This document shows, one piece after another, positions 1-13,200 of a stretch of DNA of 64,000 bases. Position 1 is the stretch's first letter. Every line of letters begins with the position of its first letter. The DNA comes from Sophora flavescens (lineage: Eukaryota > Streptophyta > Magnoliopsida > Fabales > Fabaceae), in contig CM061063.1 in NCBI GenBank assembly GCA_030762895.1, forward strand, positions 211,249,667 to 211,313,666. Reading direction: 5' to 3'. The translations under genes were made by a program, and so were the position numbers. The notes under the pieces are model-generated. The model was not told the origin of the DNA and searched no databases. It was given only the letters and a program-made list of their open reading frames with translations.

Positions 1-1196
1 AAATTCCATTTATGATATTCTCATTACACAAACCCCTAAATTTTCTTGCTAGCATCAACAACACAAGAACAATATTTAAATTTGAGTGATAAAATCAAAG
101 TGACAAATCTAAATGGAGGTGATAAATCAAAATAATGAGGGGATGGAGAACCCTAAATCTCAGATTTTGTATAGTGTTGAAGGACCCTAAATGTTCATAC
201 CCAAATCCCTAGCCCGAAATAATCACATATCAGAGGAAATCAAAACAGAGACGAAGGAAACATGGGTTGCAGATGATTTACCCGGAGCTCGTCGGAACCG
301 CGGTTTGTGGTTCCTCAACACCCGTCGGATTTGAGCTTCTGTTCTTGCTCGCACTCTGGCAATAGAAATGAGCTTAACCAGGTGTGAGCAGAGGTGACGA
401 AGGTAAGAGAAGAGAGGTTGGGGCAAAGGATCGATCAACAAATAAGAGAAGTTAAAAAGATGGGGCTTATTTGCAAAATAGAAAACCGACACTTACCGTG
501 TTTACCCATAATAGAGGGTCAAGTTAATGGCTCAGTGATGGACCACTTGAGGCACTATTCCACGGTAGAAGGCACCGGAAACATATTGTATTTTCTTAGT
601 TTGCTGGGAAACTTGGGGCGAGGCGATCTTGTGTAAACTAGATAGTGCCTTCTTTAGGGTGCAGTATCATCTTTACATTATATTCTCTCTTTTTTTTGTT
701 TTTTTAATGGGTTGGAATTCCCTAAATTATTCCTTCTTAATACAAGTTTGGTTTATAAAAAAAAACTACGTAGCCCTCTTTACTAAACAAATAACTTCAT
801 ACATTTTTTTTGTAATTTACTAAGTAATTTTTTTTTGTATCACCCAAACAAAATAGATTATCTTAAAATCGCTTTTCAGCAAACATACCCAAATAAAAAC
901 AAATTCTGATTATAATCGATTATCACAATAATCGATTATACATATAATCGATTATCAGCATAATCTAACAGGAGATGTCATGGTCGAGGCTTATGACTAA
1001 CTATCAGGCTTCTTCCTATTCGTAACAGACAAATAACTACTTCTATGATCAACAATTAAAAAAAGAAAATTTATCTACTAGACATGTGCATATATGTCCT
1101 AGCTTTTCTTAAATAGGTTGAAATGCAATATACAAGAATTTAATGGAAAAATCCAAGAATGTTATTATATTAAAAATTTAAAATTTCTTATGACAT
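1..1196. other. Intergenic DNA, no gene recognised
   Basis: No open reading frame here resembles a protein family I know. A moderately GC-rich block at about 240-430 differs from the AT-rich remainder and could be the 5' end of a gene lying to the left on the minus strand, but I cannot show it. The rest is AT-rich spacer with a short palindrome cluster near 912-955. Confidence 0.5.
912..955. repeat. Three evenly spaced 12-bp palindromes
   Basis: The perfect palindrome ATAATCGATTAT occurs at 912-923, 928-939 and 944-955, with starts exactly 16 bp apart. The linkers differ, so only the palindrome is regularly repeated. It could be a binding-site cluster or a microsatellite-like remnant; no function is shown. 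Confidence 0.85.
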
Positions 1197-2492
1197 CTAT
1201 TTGGAAATGTTTATAATAATTGGACTCCTCATATTATAAGTGTCATCTAACCATACTAAGGATGAGGTGAGCACAGTTTGATCCGGTAATTTATCACTGG
1301 TGATAGTGACAATAAAAGACCGCTTTTCATCTAATGATTTGAAGGATAAAATCTCGGGTGCCACCGTAACGTTTATATTTGGATTTGGTAAAATTGTTGC
1401 CTTGTAGTTTGAATTTGCTTTTCCAACATTTGTGACAGTTCTCTTAAACTTGACTCTGAAAGATGCCATAGGGCGAAGATGGATAGCAAGTGCAGGATAA
1501 TTCAGACTCCTTACCAAGGATCTCTGAGGAATTTGAGAGCAAGGATTATCTTGTCCAGAGATTTGTTTAATTTTTTTGCTATCATAACCCAAGTTGCAAA
1601 ACATTTGCAAATAATCTTCCAAGGAAATGTCATAAACAAGTCCAGGGTCAATAGCTTGAACAGGATTGACATGCCCAGAGCCATAAGCATATTCACCAAT
1701 ATCATCCTGAGAACCATTCATAGGTTTTGCTGAAGTCATAATAGCAGATTTGGTAGCTGCTGGTGACCAACCTAAATGAAATGTTTTCACATATGTAGCT
1801 ATTCCAGCAACATGGGGACATGACATAGATGTTCCAGATATTATGTTATATTTTACAGATCTTTTGTCATGAGGACTTTCTGTGGGAGAAGCAACCGGTG
1901 AAAATGCAGCTAAGATATCTACTCCTGGGGCAGTTATATTTGGTTTTAAAATTTCTGAAACTATTTTATTTGGTCCACGTGAAGAAAACACAACGGCAAC
2001 AGGAGCCATATGATCTTTAATTGTCTCACTCTTTAGTATTTCAGCTTTTGGATCTTTTGTAGAATTTGTGTATAATCTAATAAGTTCATAGTCAAGGGAA
2101 GACAACTCTAGTGAAGGTGATGGAGTAATCCCATGAAGTCCCATGACCGTGTTGTATGTGTCTTAAGAGTTCTGCTTGGGAAAACGGAGACTACGCCTTC
2201 CATCTGAGATAGCTTTTTCTTTTGTTGATCTGTTAGCATGGCGGCAAAACCATTGAAACTTCTCTTGTAACTATGAATCAACAAGTTTTGGTTATTAATT
2301 ACTGTTTTTAATGACTTGTTGATCTGTTTGCACGCTGAGATGCTCAGAGGTTGGAGAGTATGGTATTTTAGGAAGTGTGCCCATATATACAATATGAAGT
2401 TTTGGATTATTATTTGTAGAGTCACACTTCGAGAAAAATATACATGCTAGAATGAAAGAGACACAAAAGACAATAGAGTTATGTTTGGCCAT
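1197..2492 (-). pseudogene. Cucumisin-type subtilase (S8) pseudogene
   Basis: This is the remains of a secreted plant subtilisin-like serine protease. An N-terminal piece (ATG at 2492) has a hydrophobic signal peptide followed by LHIVYMGTLPK. The I9 propeptide follows in another frame (HSYKRSFNGFAA, then TTRSWDFMGL near 2140). A third piece at 2144-1197 carries the C-terminal half: FSSRGPN, the catalytic serine motif GTSMSCPHVAGIA, and the fibronectin-III-like tail ending at TAA/TAG near 1197. Between SWDFMGL and LSSLDYELIRLYTNSTK a normal family member has roughly 300 residues holding the catalytic Asp, catalytic His and PA domain; here they are absent and the joint is out of frame. Another frameshift lies near 2300-2330. 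No introns interrupt the coding pieces, although relatives normally have several, so a retroposed origin is possible; I see no clear poly(A) trace. It cannot encode an active protease. Confidence 0.88.
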
Positions 2493-4047
2493 TGTTCAGG
2501 TTTGTCAATTGTTGAGAGTGATTGAAACATTATTATATAGAGAAAATCATTTCTGAATGTACTAGGCTATCTTTATCTTTCAAGTTCTCGTTAATTTTAT
2601 TATCAACCCATATATTGTCACACTACTTTCTTGCGCTATTTTTTTACATTGTTAAATTCGTAGTTAATCACGTATCTTGGATAGTTAAAGGATTTTTAAA
2701 TGGGTTCAATCATGATTTAACTTCTATTTCTTTAATCGTCTATTTACTATGGAAGATTGATATTTTTTTTTTGTAAAGATACTATGGAAGATTCTAATTT
2801 AAAAACTTCCCTCTTTAATTCAAAAAGTTATCAATTAAAAATAATTTATAATTAATGATATTTTAATTTTTACGTATTTTCCTTTTTTTTTCCATGCCTT
2901 TGATTCGAACCAAATTAATTTACTGGGACAAATTAATTTATTGGGTTAACTAAGAAATAAATTAATCTTAATTAGGAAAAGCCTTAAAAATAAAAATAAT
3001 TATTTTACTATTGTTAATTACAATGGATTTTATATATCATCATTAACTTAATTTTTTTTCTATTTAATCCCCAATTTGCAAAATGTGAGCTTCTATTTTA
3101 AAAAATTCCCCGTTTAATTAAAAAAAATTATTTAAAAATAATAAAATTAATTAATGATATTTTTAATTCTAAATTGTTTCCTTAATTATTTATTTCTAAG
3201 TCTATTATTTTAACCATATAATTCTTTACATTAGTCTTAATAATTACTTTTTTGCTAAAAAAAAAGTCTTAATAATTACTTTTAAATTAATAATAATAAT
3301 TATTTAATTACTTTTAACAAACTATTATTATTTTTTATTTTTTAATTATTATTTTTACAATTATTTAATTTCTAAACATTTATTAATTATTAATTATCTG
3401 ATCAAATTAAAGTAATCAGGATTTTTGTTTTTCAAAATTTCCTCTGGACAACAATCACACCGATTTTTTTATTAATTTAATATTATTAATTAATTAATAA
3501 ATAAATAAGTAATATTAAATAATAGTTAAATAATTTAAAAACACAATAATAAATTTTTTAAAATATGTTTAAATAATTATTATTATTAATCTATGTGGAT
3601 TTAACAATTAATAAAAATATTAAATTAAAACATGGAATTAAAAGTTAATTTTTTAATACAGGTGACACTCTGGCAGTTAACGACAATTCTCTAATGGCAT
3701 GGATCAATTCCAAATTTTCAACGTTTAAGCAGCAGAATCAGAAACTTTTTTTTTGAGGAAATAAAATCAAATATTGTCCTATTTACACGGACCAAAATAT
3801 TTATGAAACCTATAAATAATTTGTCTATAAAAATATCTAATTACATGAACCAAAATATTTATTCATTAAGGATATTACATTGATTTCCCATAAAGATTAA
3901 TTAAAAAAAGGGAAATTACATTGATTTCTCATAAATTTAATTTAATTATTCTTAACACCCATTTTATTTTATAATTTATACCAATTTCCCTTGAAGTTAC
4001 AATATAAACCTCAAGAATACCAAGTTAATGACAAGATAAAGGAAATT
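2493..4047. other. AT-rich intergenic spacer
   Basis: Very AT-rich, with homopolymer runs and no credible coding region. Two diverged direct repeats of about 80 bp (around 2800-2880 and 3100-3182) share a block built on TTCCC, TTTAATT and TAATGATATTTT. Nothing else stands out. Confidence 0.6.
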
Positions 4048-4462
4048 GGGGCGGGATCCGTCCTGAGATTTTGGCTGCCCTGGACGAACTCGGGAAAATG
4101 GTGCCCTCATAATTATTTGAAGATTGTCATCCTTGCATTTTTTGCTGCAAAAACTTTAATAATCCGATCATAATCAAGGTTTTTTTTAAAAAAACATTTT
4201 CAATAGAAATCAAAGCAAAACTATTTAATCTACATTGTTACATAGTAGATCATAAATAAGATTTTAACAATTTCAATTTAGAAAAACTTCTTTCAATCGA
4301 TGCAACAGTAACATGAATAGTATGTAAATTTTTTATAAATTACATAAATTTATAAATTTTTATATAACATTTATATATACTATGTCAAATTTTATACTAT
4401 CTGGTGCCCCCAAAAAATTGGGGTCCTGGACGATCGTCCACCTTGACCGTGCTCAGGGCCAC
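4048..4462. mobile_element. Degenerate hAT-like non-autonomous element
   Basis: Both ends hold GC-rich, roughly inverted blocks of about 60 bp in AT-rich surroundings. The left reads GGGGCGGGATCCGTCCTGAG and later TGGTGCCC. The right, on the other strand, reads GGTGGCCCTGAG, GTGGACGATCGTCC and GGGGGCACC. Such GGCCCTGAG and GGGCACC ends are typical of an abundant class of hAT-like plant elements with a TTF-type zinc-finger transposase. The AT-rich middle encodes nothing. I see no clear 8-bp target duplication, so the limits are approximate. Confidence 0.45.
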
Positions 4463-5008
4463 CACTAAATCGATGTAATTTTGAAATAAGAGATATGTTG
4501 AATGTAATTAAACCAAAGGAAGTTGATCTTATATCTCGTTACAGAGAACATGTGAAGACAATGGAAAGGATTTCCCATAGTCAAAATTTCCTGCATTCAC
4601 TACATTCAGTGGATCGGAATCATTGGATAAAGATCAGATTCACATTTCGAGTCTACTTTATAAATCCGAATTATCAAACTTAAAATATGAACTGTCAGGA
4701 ATTTTGAGTGCAGGGCAATCTGGATTCACAACAGTAGTCCAAAGACAACCAAAGCAAGGAGGCAGACAAATTCAAGACATGAGCTGGTTCCTAGGGAAAT
4801 CAGGTTCGTACACGATTGTTTAAGCATCAGTTGCCTTCTATGAAGTCCAATGATGCTAGAAACTTTATGCAAATTTTTGCGCCATTAACCAATGGGCGCA
4901 AAATTAATATATATAAGAGCTAATCTTTTAAATACTTTACCAGCTAGTTGCTGTTTCTCTTCTTATGTTCTGAAGTATTCAAACATTAAACATGTTCCTC
5001 TATCTTAA
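4463..5008. other. 3' flank of the thioesterase gene
   Basis: No coding region is recognised. It probably includes the 3' UTR of the minus-strand thioesterase gene ending at 5009. A near-perfect hairpin at about 4876-4907 has arms TGCGCCATT and AATGGGCGCA around a short loop. Confidence 0.5.
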
Positions 5009-8000
5009 TCACTGAAGTTTGTCGGCATCTATGCGCTCTAATATACGGCGTGCTTCTTCCTCTGTTGCCGGTACCACATTCCTAAGTTTAAATCCATTTT
5101 TCATAGCCTTTGCCTCTGGACGTAGTGTGAAAGTGAAATAGAAAGTATTTGATACCTGTTTTCACATAATACAACATCACAAAAAAGAAAAAGAAAAAGA
5201 TAGTTACAAGTTGCAACCTTTAATAACTTAGAAATTGCAAGAATAAAAAGAGTAATATACTAAGGACTATTTTTATTGTCTAAAGTGCAGTTCAGTTAAG
5301 ACTAACCTCACTAGATCGCAGCTCTGGTCTTGTAACATGAGCAACAACTTCAACATTGATAAGTGGCTGATCTGGATCGTGATGTTCGGTGTACAGAACA
5401 CAGGATTTGAGACGCAAGAAATCCCCCACATCAACCTGCTCAGTAATTTCTTTTCTTTAAGATATATGACACTCACATGTGTGAGCATGGGAAAGAAACA
5501 TTTCTGAGAATGAGATTCTCATGAATGTAATTTACTCGGATATAAAACACGTTTGAGGTAGGGGATGGCAGGGAAATAAAAGAACAAAAATGCATTTGCA
5601 GGAACATTATGTATGAAAGACTGTAAACACACATAAGACCCTAGAAGCATACGTAATACCACAAAATTAACTGTTGTATTTTCACCAAAAGTAAATAAAT
5701 AAAAAAATGTTGTGATACTTGCTCTCTCACTCTCTTCTACATACTCAAAACACACAAGTGAAAAGGAAAGTTGCTCTAGATTTTGGTTGTCAATTCAAAC
5801 AATCATAAGCAATGGAGAAAATACTCACAGGTCTTAGGAAATCAACATGATCAACTTCAAGAAAGCAAGGAACTAATCCAGCAAAGGTATAGGCTGTTGA
5901 GAAAGCCAATTCAAATGCACGATGCATCAAGAAACCTCCGAATATTCGACCATGGATGTTCCTTTGCTGCGGCTGGCATATCAAAGAGTTCTCGAGGCGA
6001 GTATCCCTCAGAAGAATGCTGTCTCGGTCAGCTAAGGCTGGCATGTCACAGAAAATTCTTCCCTCAGCCAATAGGGTATCAAGTCCATTTACTTCCCCAT
6101 TCTCAACGTCTCTCCTTTCCCCTCCTCTTTTCCTTTTTTTCAAATTATTTTTCGCTTCAGCTTGCTCATAAAGAAGTTTTTCATGTGCAGTTTCTGGTGC
6201 AAGTCGATTCACCGGAGCAGCCTTTCCAGTTTTTGAGTCTCGAGCAACAAATATGAAGTTGGCTGTTAGTGCTGCTGATTCTGAATCACCACCCTCTGCA
6301 TGTATTTTGACAATGCATAAGATGTGGAGTAAGTGAAATTTAACATAAGAAAGAAAATAATGAGAATCTAAGGAAACAAAAAATGAAAATGTGATGGTTT
6401 GTGCAAGAACACCTTAAATTATAGTTATATGATGGATGCAATGAGAAACTAGTTTGTTTTTAAGGTTTGTGCAATACGATAGACCATGTCATGAGAGGCA
6501 ATGGTAAATTGAGAAATTAGATTACTTTAAGTTTGGACATCATGAATTATACAAATATGTGGTTGCCCTAAGAAATGTACCTTCTTTGGACTGAGTTACA
6601 TCCAGTTGAATCTCTATTGAGGACCGTCCAACCCATATAACAGAACCTACTATTTTGAGATCGATGTCAACACTAATTGGCTTCTTTAATACAATCTTGT
6701 CAACAGAAGCAGTGACAACTATAAGTGGCCTTGTTGTGCTAGCTTCATCAGAACAGTGCTATCCCTCATAGAATTTGAAAATAAATCAGTCAAATATGTA
6801 CATGATGTCTTGATTAAAATTTCAAATTGAGACATTTTGCTCCACATAACAGAACTAACTAGTCATGTATCACACTCAACTCATTGTAAGAAAAGCCAAA
6901 GATATAATTAGTGCAATACCCGGTTCATGTTTCAAATTTAAATGGTTCATGTCGAATTTAAGTATCAAACTACATTGACCGACTACATAACAAACAACTG
7001 AAACAAGTCATTAACCAGAAATGCCTACCATCAAAGTACAACCTGGTTAAGAGGTCAATCCTATCACCATATACATCCTTACTTGATCACATAATCATAT
7101 ATTACAAGCACCACCCACAAAATCAATTGCCATATAAAAATCTAAAAAATCCAGAAAAGACAACAGAAAATAAATTTTAAAAAAATTGAAACCACAAATG
7201 CCTTTTATCAAAGTACAACCTAGTTTGAAGACCTGGGAAGCGCGGATTCGATATGGGACATGCATGGATAGGATATGGCATGGATACAAAGATACAACAA
7301 GTTTTAAAAATTATAGGACATTACAGTGACAATGATATAAGATATAAATATTAACATAGAAGTACAAATCTTTAATTATAGCACTTTGTCTCAAAGGCTA
7401 GCTCATAAGGGAAGGGTTTCCCAAGTCACTATAAATGATTCTTTTAGTCGTATACTCAACCCATGTCTGACTCTAACACCTAACACAACCTTACGCCCAG
7501 AATTGGACATCTGGAGTAATCTAACATCAGGATACACTCTAGAATAATATTAGAATAACTGGTGATATGCTACTAATACTCCAAGGGAGACTTTGTCAGT
7601 TTTGCTTCTACCAGTTACCTAAACTACACGGATACTCTTTTATTTTATTTGCTGATATACTTCTTATCTTGATGTTTTGGCTTGGTTTAGTTTGATGGAA
7701 TTAGGGTCGCCTGTTGCTGATTTTTGTAACAGGGTGTTGCTATTGTTTTTGGGACAGGATTGTTATTTTATTGTTTGGTTTGGATGGCTTTCTTTGGCCT
7801 GGTTTTTTCTTTGTATTGTTTGTGGGTTGGAATATCTTGTACCCTTTTAATAACATATATTTGATAAAAAAATAAAAGAATAGTTGGATTTAAGTTCACC
7901 CCAAAAGCTAGCTCATTGAGGAGGTTGTACAAGTCATTATAAATGGTTCTTTACTCAAACCTAACCAACGTGTGACTTTAATACCCTACAATTTTAAAAA

Positions 8001-8771
8001 TCAGCATCATGTATAAATAAACATAATAAAATACTAATATTAATTTATCTGATTATCATGGTATTTCCATTTTAAATAATATAAAAATTCAAAAAGTAAA
8101 ATATAAAATTATAGAATACAGTAAAAAGTAGCTAAAAATTGTCTAGAAATGTGGCACTATAACTATTTTTAAGTGACCACCTCATAGTTGAAGATTGATG
8201 TTCAGTCCCATCACCATTTGCATCCCCACTTACCACAAAATCACGTTACAAGCAATACCCACCTACCAAATTCTCATAAAAGCCCTATTTTAAATATAAA
8301 AAAAAAAACACAAGAAAAATTTCAAAATAATAATAATAATTTAAATTTGGGTACCTTGACTGAAATAGTTCCAGCTAAGGCATCAAGATCTTCCAACAAC
8401 TTCCCAATCCGGACCTCATTCCAGGGATCCCTATACTGCTCCCTCAGCACAAAATCAGATGAGAAATTATACAGAATGCTGGTCCTGCTCTGTGATGGCG
8501 TTTTTGTGAGCAATTCACTTTGCGGAGGCGCATCCCTTGGTGGGTCTAGAAGCCTCTCGAAGATCTTGGTCCTCGCTTCCCAGAGGGCGGTGGTCACCGG
8601 AGAATGGTACATCCCCGGCCACAACGCGATGGGTTTCCGGTCACCGGCAGTGGTTGCCGGAGGAAGGTTTTCATAAGGGACGGCGGCGGTGGTGGCGGCG
8701 AAGGTGGAAGCAACAGGGATTGTGCCATTCACTGGAATTGTTGTGTTGGAAAGAGAAGAATTCAAATCCAT
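5009..8771 (-). CDS. Acyl-CoA thioesterase, ACOT9/10-like, double hotdog
   Basis: It hydrolyses acyl-CoA to free fatty acid and CoA. Five exons can be read on the minus strand: 8771-8355, 6758-6581, 6295-5829, 5435-5307 and 5155-5009 (TGA at the end). They join in frame with canonical GT-AG borders into 446 codons, 445 residues. I chose the ATG at 8771, giving MDLNSSLSN; the same frame is open about nine codons upstream but only from TTG. The first hotdog domain spans exons 1-2 and part of 3 (residues about 100-240, with RPLIVVTASVDKI and VGSVIWVGRSSIEIQL). The second spans exons 3-5 (about 300-420) and includes RNIHGRIFGGFLMHRAFELA at residue 310. A Lys/Arg-rich linker lies near residue 250. 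Length and exon layout fit the plant family. The N-terminus is Ser/Thr-rich without a clear targeting peptide, so location is uncertain. No frameshift or stop is seen. A Mutator-like element begins 157 bp upstream of the ATG. Confidence 0.93.
7391..7982. repeat. Two copies of a ~90-bp dispersed repeat in intron 1
   Basis: Segments at about 7391-7480 and 7903-7982 align in the same orientation. Both carry AAAGCTAGCTCAT, then CAAGTCA(C/T)TATAAATG, and end in GTSTGACTYTAA. This resembles a widespread short plant repeat with GCTAGCTCA and a distal GATGTGGGACT-like end. Both copies lie in the first intron of the thioesterase gene. Confidence 0.6.
7640..7886 (+). mobile_element. 5'-truncated LINE-like 3' tail
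   Basis: A T- and G-rich segment ends with TAATAACATATATTTGATAA followed by an A-rich tail, the usual appearance of plant L1-type LINE 3' ends. No coding part remains. It sits between the two short repeats in thioesterase intron 1. No target duplication could be fixed, so both the identity and the left edge are tentative. Confidence 0.4.
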
Positions 8772-10026
8772 TTGGGTTTTAGATGGCTCCTCCTCCAAAC
8801 TGGGAGGTCTTGTGTTGTGGTTGGTTGTGTTGCACTTTTCTCTCCGTTTCTACTTTCAATCAGAAAATCCCAAATTCAACAGTTTTTGATGTCATATACA
8901 ACTAGCGTTTATGTGTAATAATAAATAAGCTAAAATATACTTTATTTTTTAAAAGACCTTTAACTCTTTAAAGTTTTACAAATCGGTCATTTCTATTAAC
9001 TCTCTTACAACAAATGCTAATGTAAGTGAGAAAGTCTTAGATGGACATAAATTCAACGCATCATTCTTAAGCACAATCAATAATAAGTTGACAGCATATT
9101 AAATTTTAATATATTTTTTAAAGTAAATTAAAAGACAAAACTCATTTAGTATCTCTCACTTTATCACTTCATCTCTCACATCGTCATTCTCCCACCTTCA
9201 ACGTCACCAACCCAACCACGATGAAAATTGAAAACCCCATCGGTTCTTACTCTGCTGAGTGACAAACCAGTAACCCTAAACAACTAAGAATAACTTACCA
9301 GATTTTCTACAAGCATTATTAACCTATCGAGGGCTTCCTCAAGCTTCTCTGTTGCCTAAAGATAGAGAAAGAAATGCCCTTTAGTAATAAAATCACAGCA
9401 CCAAAAACTCTGGGCCCTTCATTTCTACCGTATTAGTAAGGAGAGGAAGAAATAGATAAAAGTGTGGAGAAGTGAAAGAATAGAAAACAAAACTGAAGAG
9501 GAGATAAAAATAAGACACCACCCGAGATTTCTGAAGAGAGAAAGAAGTGAAGTAGAAAGTGTTCTGTTGATCTGCCTTCGGTAATTAAAAAAGTGCATGA
9601 TGAAAGTTGACACTCAAAATCAGAATATGAAAGGTGCAGAATGAAAGTGATGTTTACTCTCACAACACTTTTTTTTTGGATGATGGTACTAAAAATCAAC
9701 TAGAATTTGGTCAGATAAACAGAACGAAGGTTACGAGGTGTGTGTTTATGTTCCAAGGAACTAATTAAATTTATTTCTTTAAACCTTCTACAGGTATTAG
9801 AGTGTGTCCTTTATTGTTTATATTAATCTCCATGATGATTGATGAATGTCGTAGCTCAACCTCTATCCCTGGAATCCTTCAATGATTTTTTCAATTTTTC
9901 TGGTTAACCCATTACCTAGCTAATTGAGAAGCTTGATCCATTAGCTTCAGATCTGGAATCTTTTTTTCATTCTACCTTTTGAGTTCATATTTTTCACGTT
10001 TCAAAATCATTTTTCAAGTTTAGCAC

Positions 10027-10270
10027 TAAAGGGTAACTAGAATCGTGACAGCAAGAAAGTGATGCATTGTTTAACTGCAATGAATTGATTAGATGATTGA
10101 ATATTACAGCATGTGAGATATTTATACTTCTGGTGTAACTTGGCAAGCAAGCAACTGAACCCAACTAACATAACAGATTTCTAACAGATCCTAACTAACT
10201 TCTAACAGAATTGGTAGGTATACATGTATGTGTTCAAGCATTACAAGTATTATACTATATTACTCTGATA
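10027..10270 (-). repeat. 3' LTR of the 10-15 kb copia element
   Basis: 244 bp. On the minus strand it is preceded by the polypurine tract TTGTGGGGGGC (about 10271-10282) and starts TATCAGAG, which fixes the LTR boundary and the unusual TA end. Confidence 0.93.
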
Positions 10271-10283
10271 GCCCCCCACAAGG

Positions 10284-13200
10284 TCAAGGAGGTTGGGGAG
10301 AAGCAACAACCTTGAGCTTGTCTCGAAACTCAGCAAAACGACTGGATGGCAGAGGCTTGGTTAAAGGATCAGCAAGTTGACTAGAAGCTGGAACATGTTG
10401 CACTGAGAGTAACTTGGCTATGACTTTGTCTCTGACGAAATGGATGTCAAGCTCCATGTGCTTGGTTCTGGCATGCAGAATCGGATTATGTGCTAACATT
10501 ACTGCACTCAAGTTGTCACAGAGTAGTGTCGGAGGATGAAATGGAGTCTGAAGCTCAGTAAGCAGAGATTGTAGCCAAAGCAATTCAGAGGTAGTATGAG
10601 CCATGCTTCTATATTCGGCCTCAGTGCTGGATCGTGCCACTATAGGTTGCTTCTTTGAACTCCAAGACACCAGGTTTGGGCCAACAAAGATGCAAGACCC
10701 TGATGTAGAGCGCCTATCATCAGGGTCACTTGCCCAGTCTGAGTCACTATAGGCACGAAGAGAAAGTTTGCCATCAAAGGTTGCAGGCTGAAGTAACAAG
10801 CCATAGTGTGAAGTGCCACTGAGATACCTTAAAATGCGCTTGACTGCACGCCAATGGGAGTCAAGTGGTGAAGCCAGAAATTGACAAACCTTGTTCACAG
10901 AGTAAGAGAGATCTGGGCGAGTCAGAGTGACATATTGGAGAGCTCCAACAATCGACCTGAACAATCTAGGATCGGGTAGGGAATCGTGCCATGTCTCTGC
11001 CGAGTTTGCGGTCATGAACCATTGGTGTAGTGATACCATTGCGATCGGCCATATTAGCCTGTAGCCAGGGTCTCTTATGTACTTCGTTTGAGTAAGAATT
11101 ATGGAGCCATTTTTCCGATACTTGACTTCTATCTTGAGGAAATAATCAGGTTTACCTAGATGTTTGAGGCAAAGTTGGTATTCGATTTGTTGATCAATTC
11201 GCAACAAGCTTGGAGGAGGACCCTGTGATTAAAATGTCATCAACATAGACCAAAACATACAGTGTAACACTGGTGCTGCTGTAAATGAAGAGAGATGGAT
11301 CACATCGGCTAGCTTTGAAACCAAAACGCAAGAGGGCTTGAGTCAGCTTTTCATACCAGGCACGAGGGGCCTGCTTGAGGCCATAGAGAGCACGATGCAG
11401 TTTGCACACTAAGGTTTTGTCACTGGATTCAAAGCCTGGAGGTTGCACTATACATACCTCTTCCTGAAGACTGCCATTTAAAAATGCATTGTTGACATCT
11501 ATTTGCTGAATATCCCATCCGTGAGTCAAGGCTAATGTGAGAATAACACGGATTGTAGTAGGTTTGACAACAGGTGAGAAAGTTTCAGTGAAGTCAGTTC
11601 CTGGTTGTTGGTGAAAGCCCTTGGCTACTAATCTGGCCTTAAATCTGTTAACACTTCCATCAGGGTTCTCTTTTACTCTAAATACCCATTTGCAACCTAT
11701 AGATTTTCTGTGGGATGGCAGAGGAACCAAGGTCCAGGTGTTGTTTGTTAGGAGTGCTTGATATTCTGTTTGCATAGCTGCAAACCATTGGGGATGAGAC
11801 AAGGCTTGTTTGACTGTTCTAGGCTCAACATGTGCAAGAAACAACCTAGGTTTAAGACTACCAGTTTTGGATCTGGTGACCATAGGATGAGTGTTAGAGG
11901 TCTCAGGAGGATCAGGTTTGGAAGTAATGCATTCAGGTAGATCAGGAACTAGCATATTAGGAGACTGAGAGGGTGAAGTAGAGGCTTAAGTGGGCTGTGC
12001 AGGACTGGCTAGACCATTGGTATGACTGGAAGATGCTGAAGCAGAGTGTGTGGAGAGTGGAGAACTAGATGGATGAGGAGTAGACAGATTAGATGAGGTA
12101 GAGGAGTTGTGCTGATGAGAGGCATGAACTATGGGGATGGAGGAAGGAAATGTTGCAGGAATTGAAGATGAAGTTAGAGATGATTTGGAGAACAAATGAG
12201 AGTAGGGAAATCTGAATTCATTGAAGAGAACATCTTTTGAAATATACACCTTGCCATTGACACTTAAGCACTTGTGACCCTTATGGCTGGGTGACATGCC
12301 AAGATATATGCACTCAGATCTTCTAAAGTCCAATTTGTGATTGTTGTAGGGTCTGGTTAAAGGAAAGCAAGCACAGCCGAAGGTTCTAATGGATAGATAG
12401 TCAGGGGATGAGTTGAATAGAGCATGGTATGGTGAAACAAAGTTTGGAAGAGCTGATGTAGGTAATCTGTTTATGAGATACACAGCTGTAGTGAAGCTGT
12501 GATCCCAGAACTGAATAGGCATGGAAGCATGTGCAAGCAGTGTTAACCCCATTTCAACTATTTGTCTGTGTTTGCGTTCTACAGTGCCATTTTGATGTGA
12601 GGTGTGTGGGCAAGTAAGTCTGTGTTGTATGCCAAGCTCATTAAGGAACTTAGTAAAGGGCCTGTATTCCCCTCCCCAATCGGATTGGACAGATTTAATG
12701 ACTGTGGAAAATTGAGTTTTAACAAGAGAAAGAAACTGTTTAAAGGCTGAAAGAGCATCAGATTTTTGTTTGAGAAAATAGACCCAAGTGAATTTTGTGC
12801 ATGCATCTACAAAGGCAATATAGTAGTAGTAGCCACCATGTGATGGTGAGGGGGCAGGACCCCACAAATCTGTATGAATAAGCTCAAAGGCAGTAGAGTG
12901 AGTAGTAAGGGAAGGGGGAGCATGCAACCTATGTGATTTTCCCAAGCAACAAGAGTTACAAAAGTCAGAGAACTCTTTATTATGATAAGCAACATTACAA
13001 GACTGAAGTACAGTTTTTATTGCATTAGAATGGGCATGTCCTAGTCTTAGATGCCATGTAGAGACAGAATTTACAGGATTGAAGGGAACACTACTTATAG
13101 AACTTGGAAGACAAGTATTTGTGTACATAACGGGTGCCAAAGTGGAGTGAGGCTTGATGTTGGTAGGCTTGAGCAGAGTAGAAGGTCCCTTGAGCAATGA

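Noticed and set aside
223..492. 89-residue minus-strand frame at the left edge
   Set aside because: No recognisable domain and no supporting splice structure. It may be a gene's 5' region, but I cannot support it.
8322..8918. Plus-strand frames opposite thioesterase exon 1
   Set aside because: Antisense shadows of a well-supported exon with no recognisable domain.
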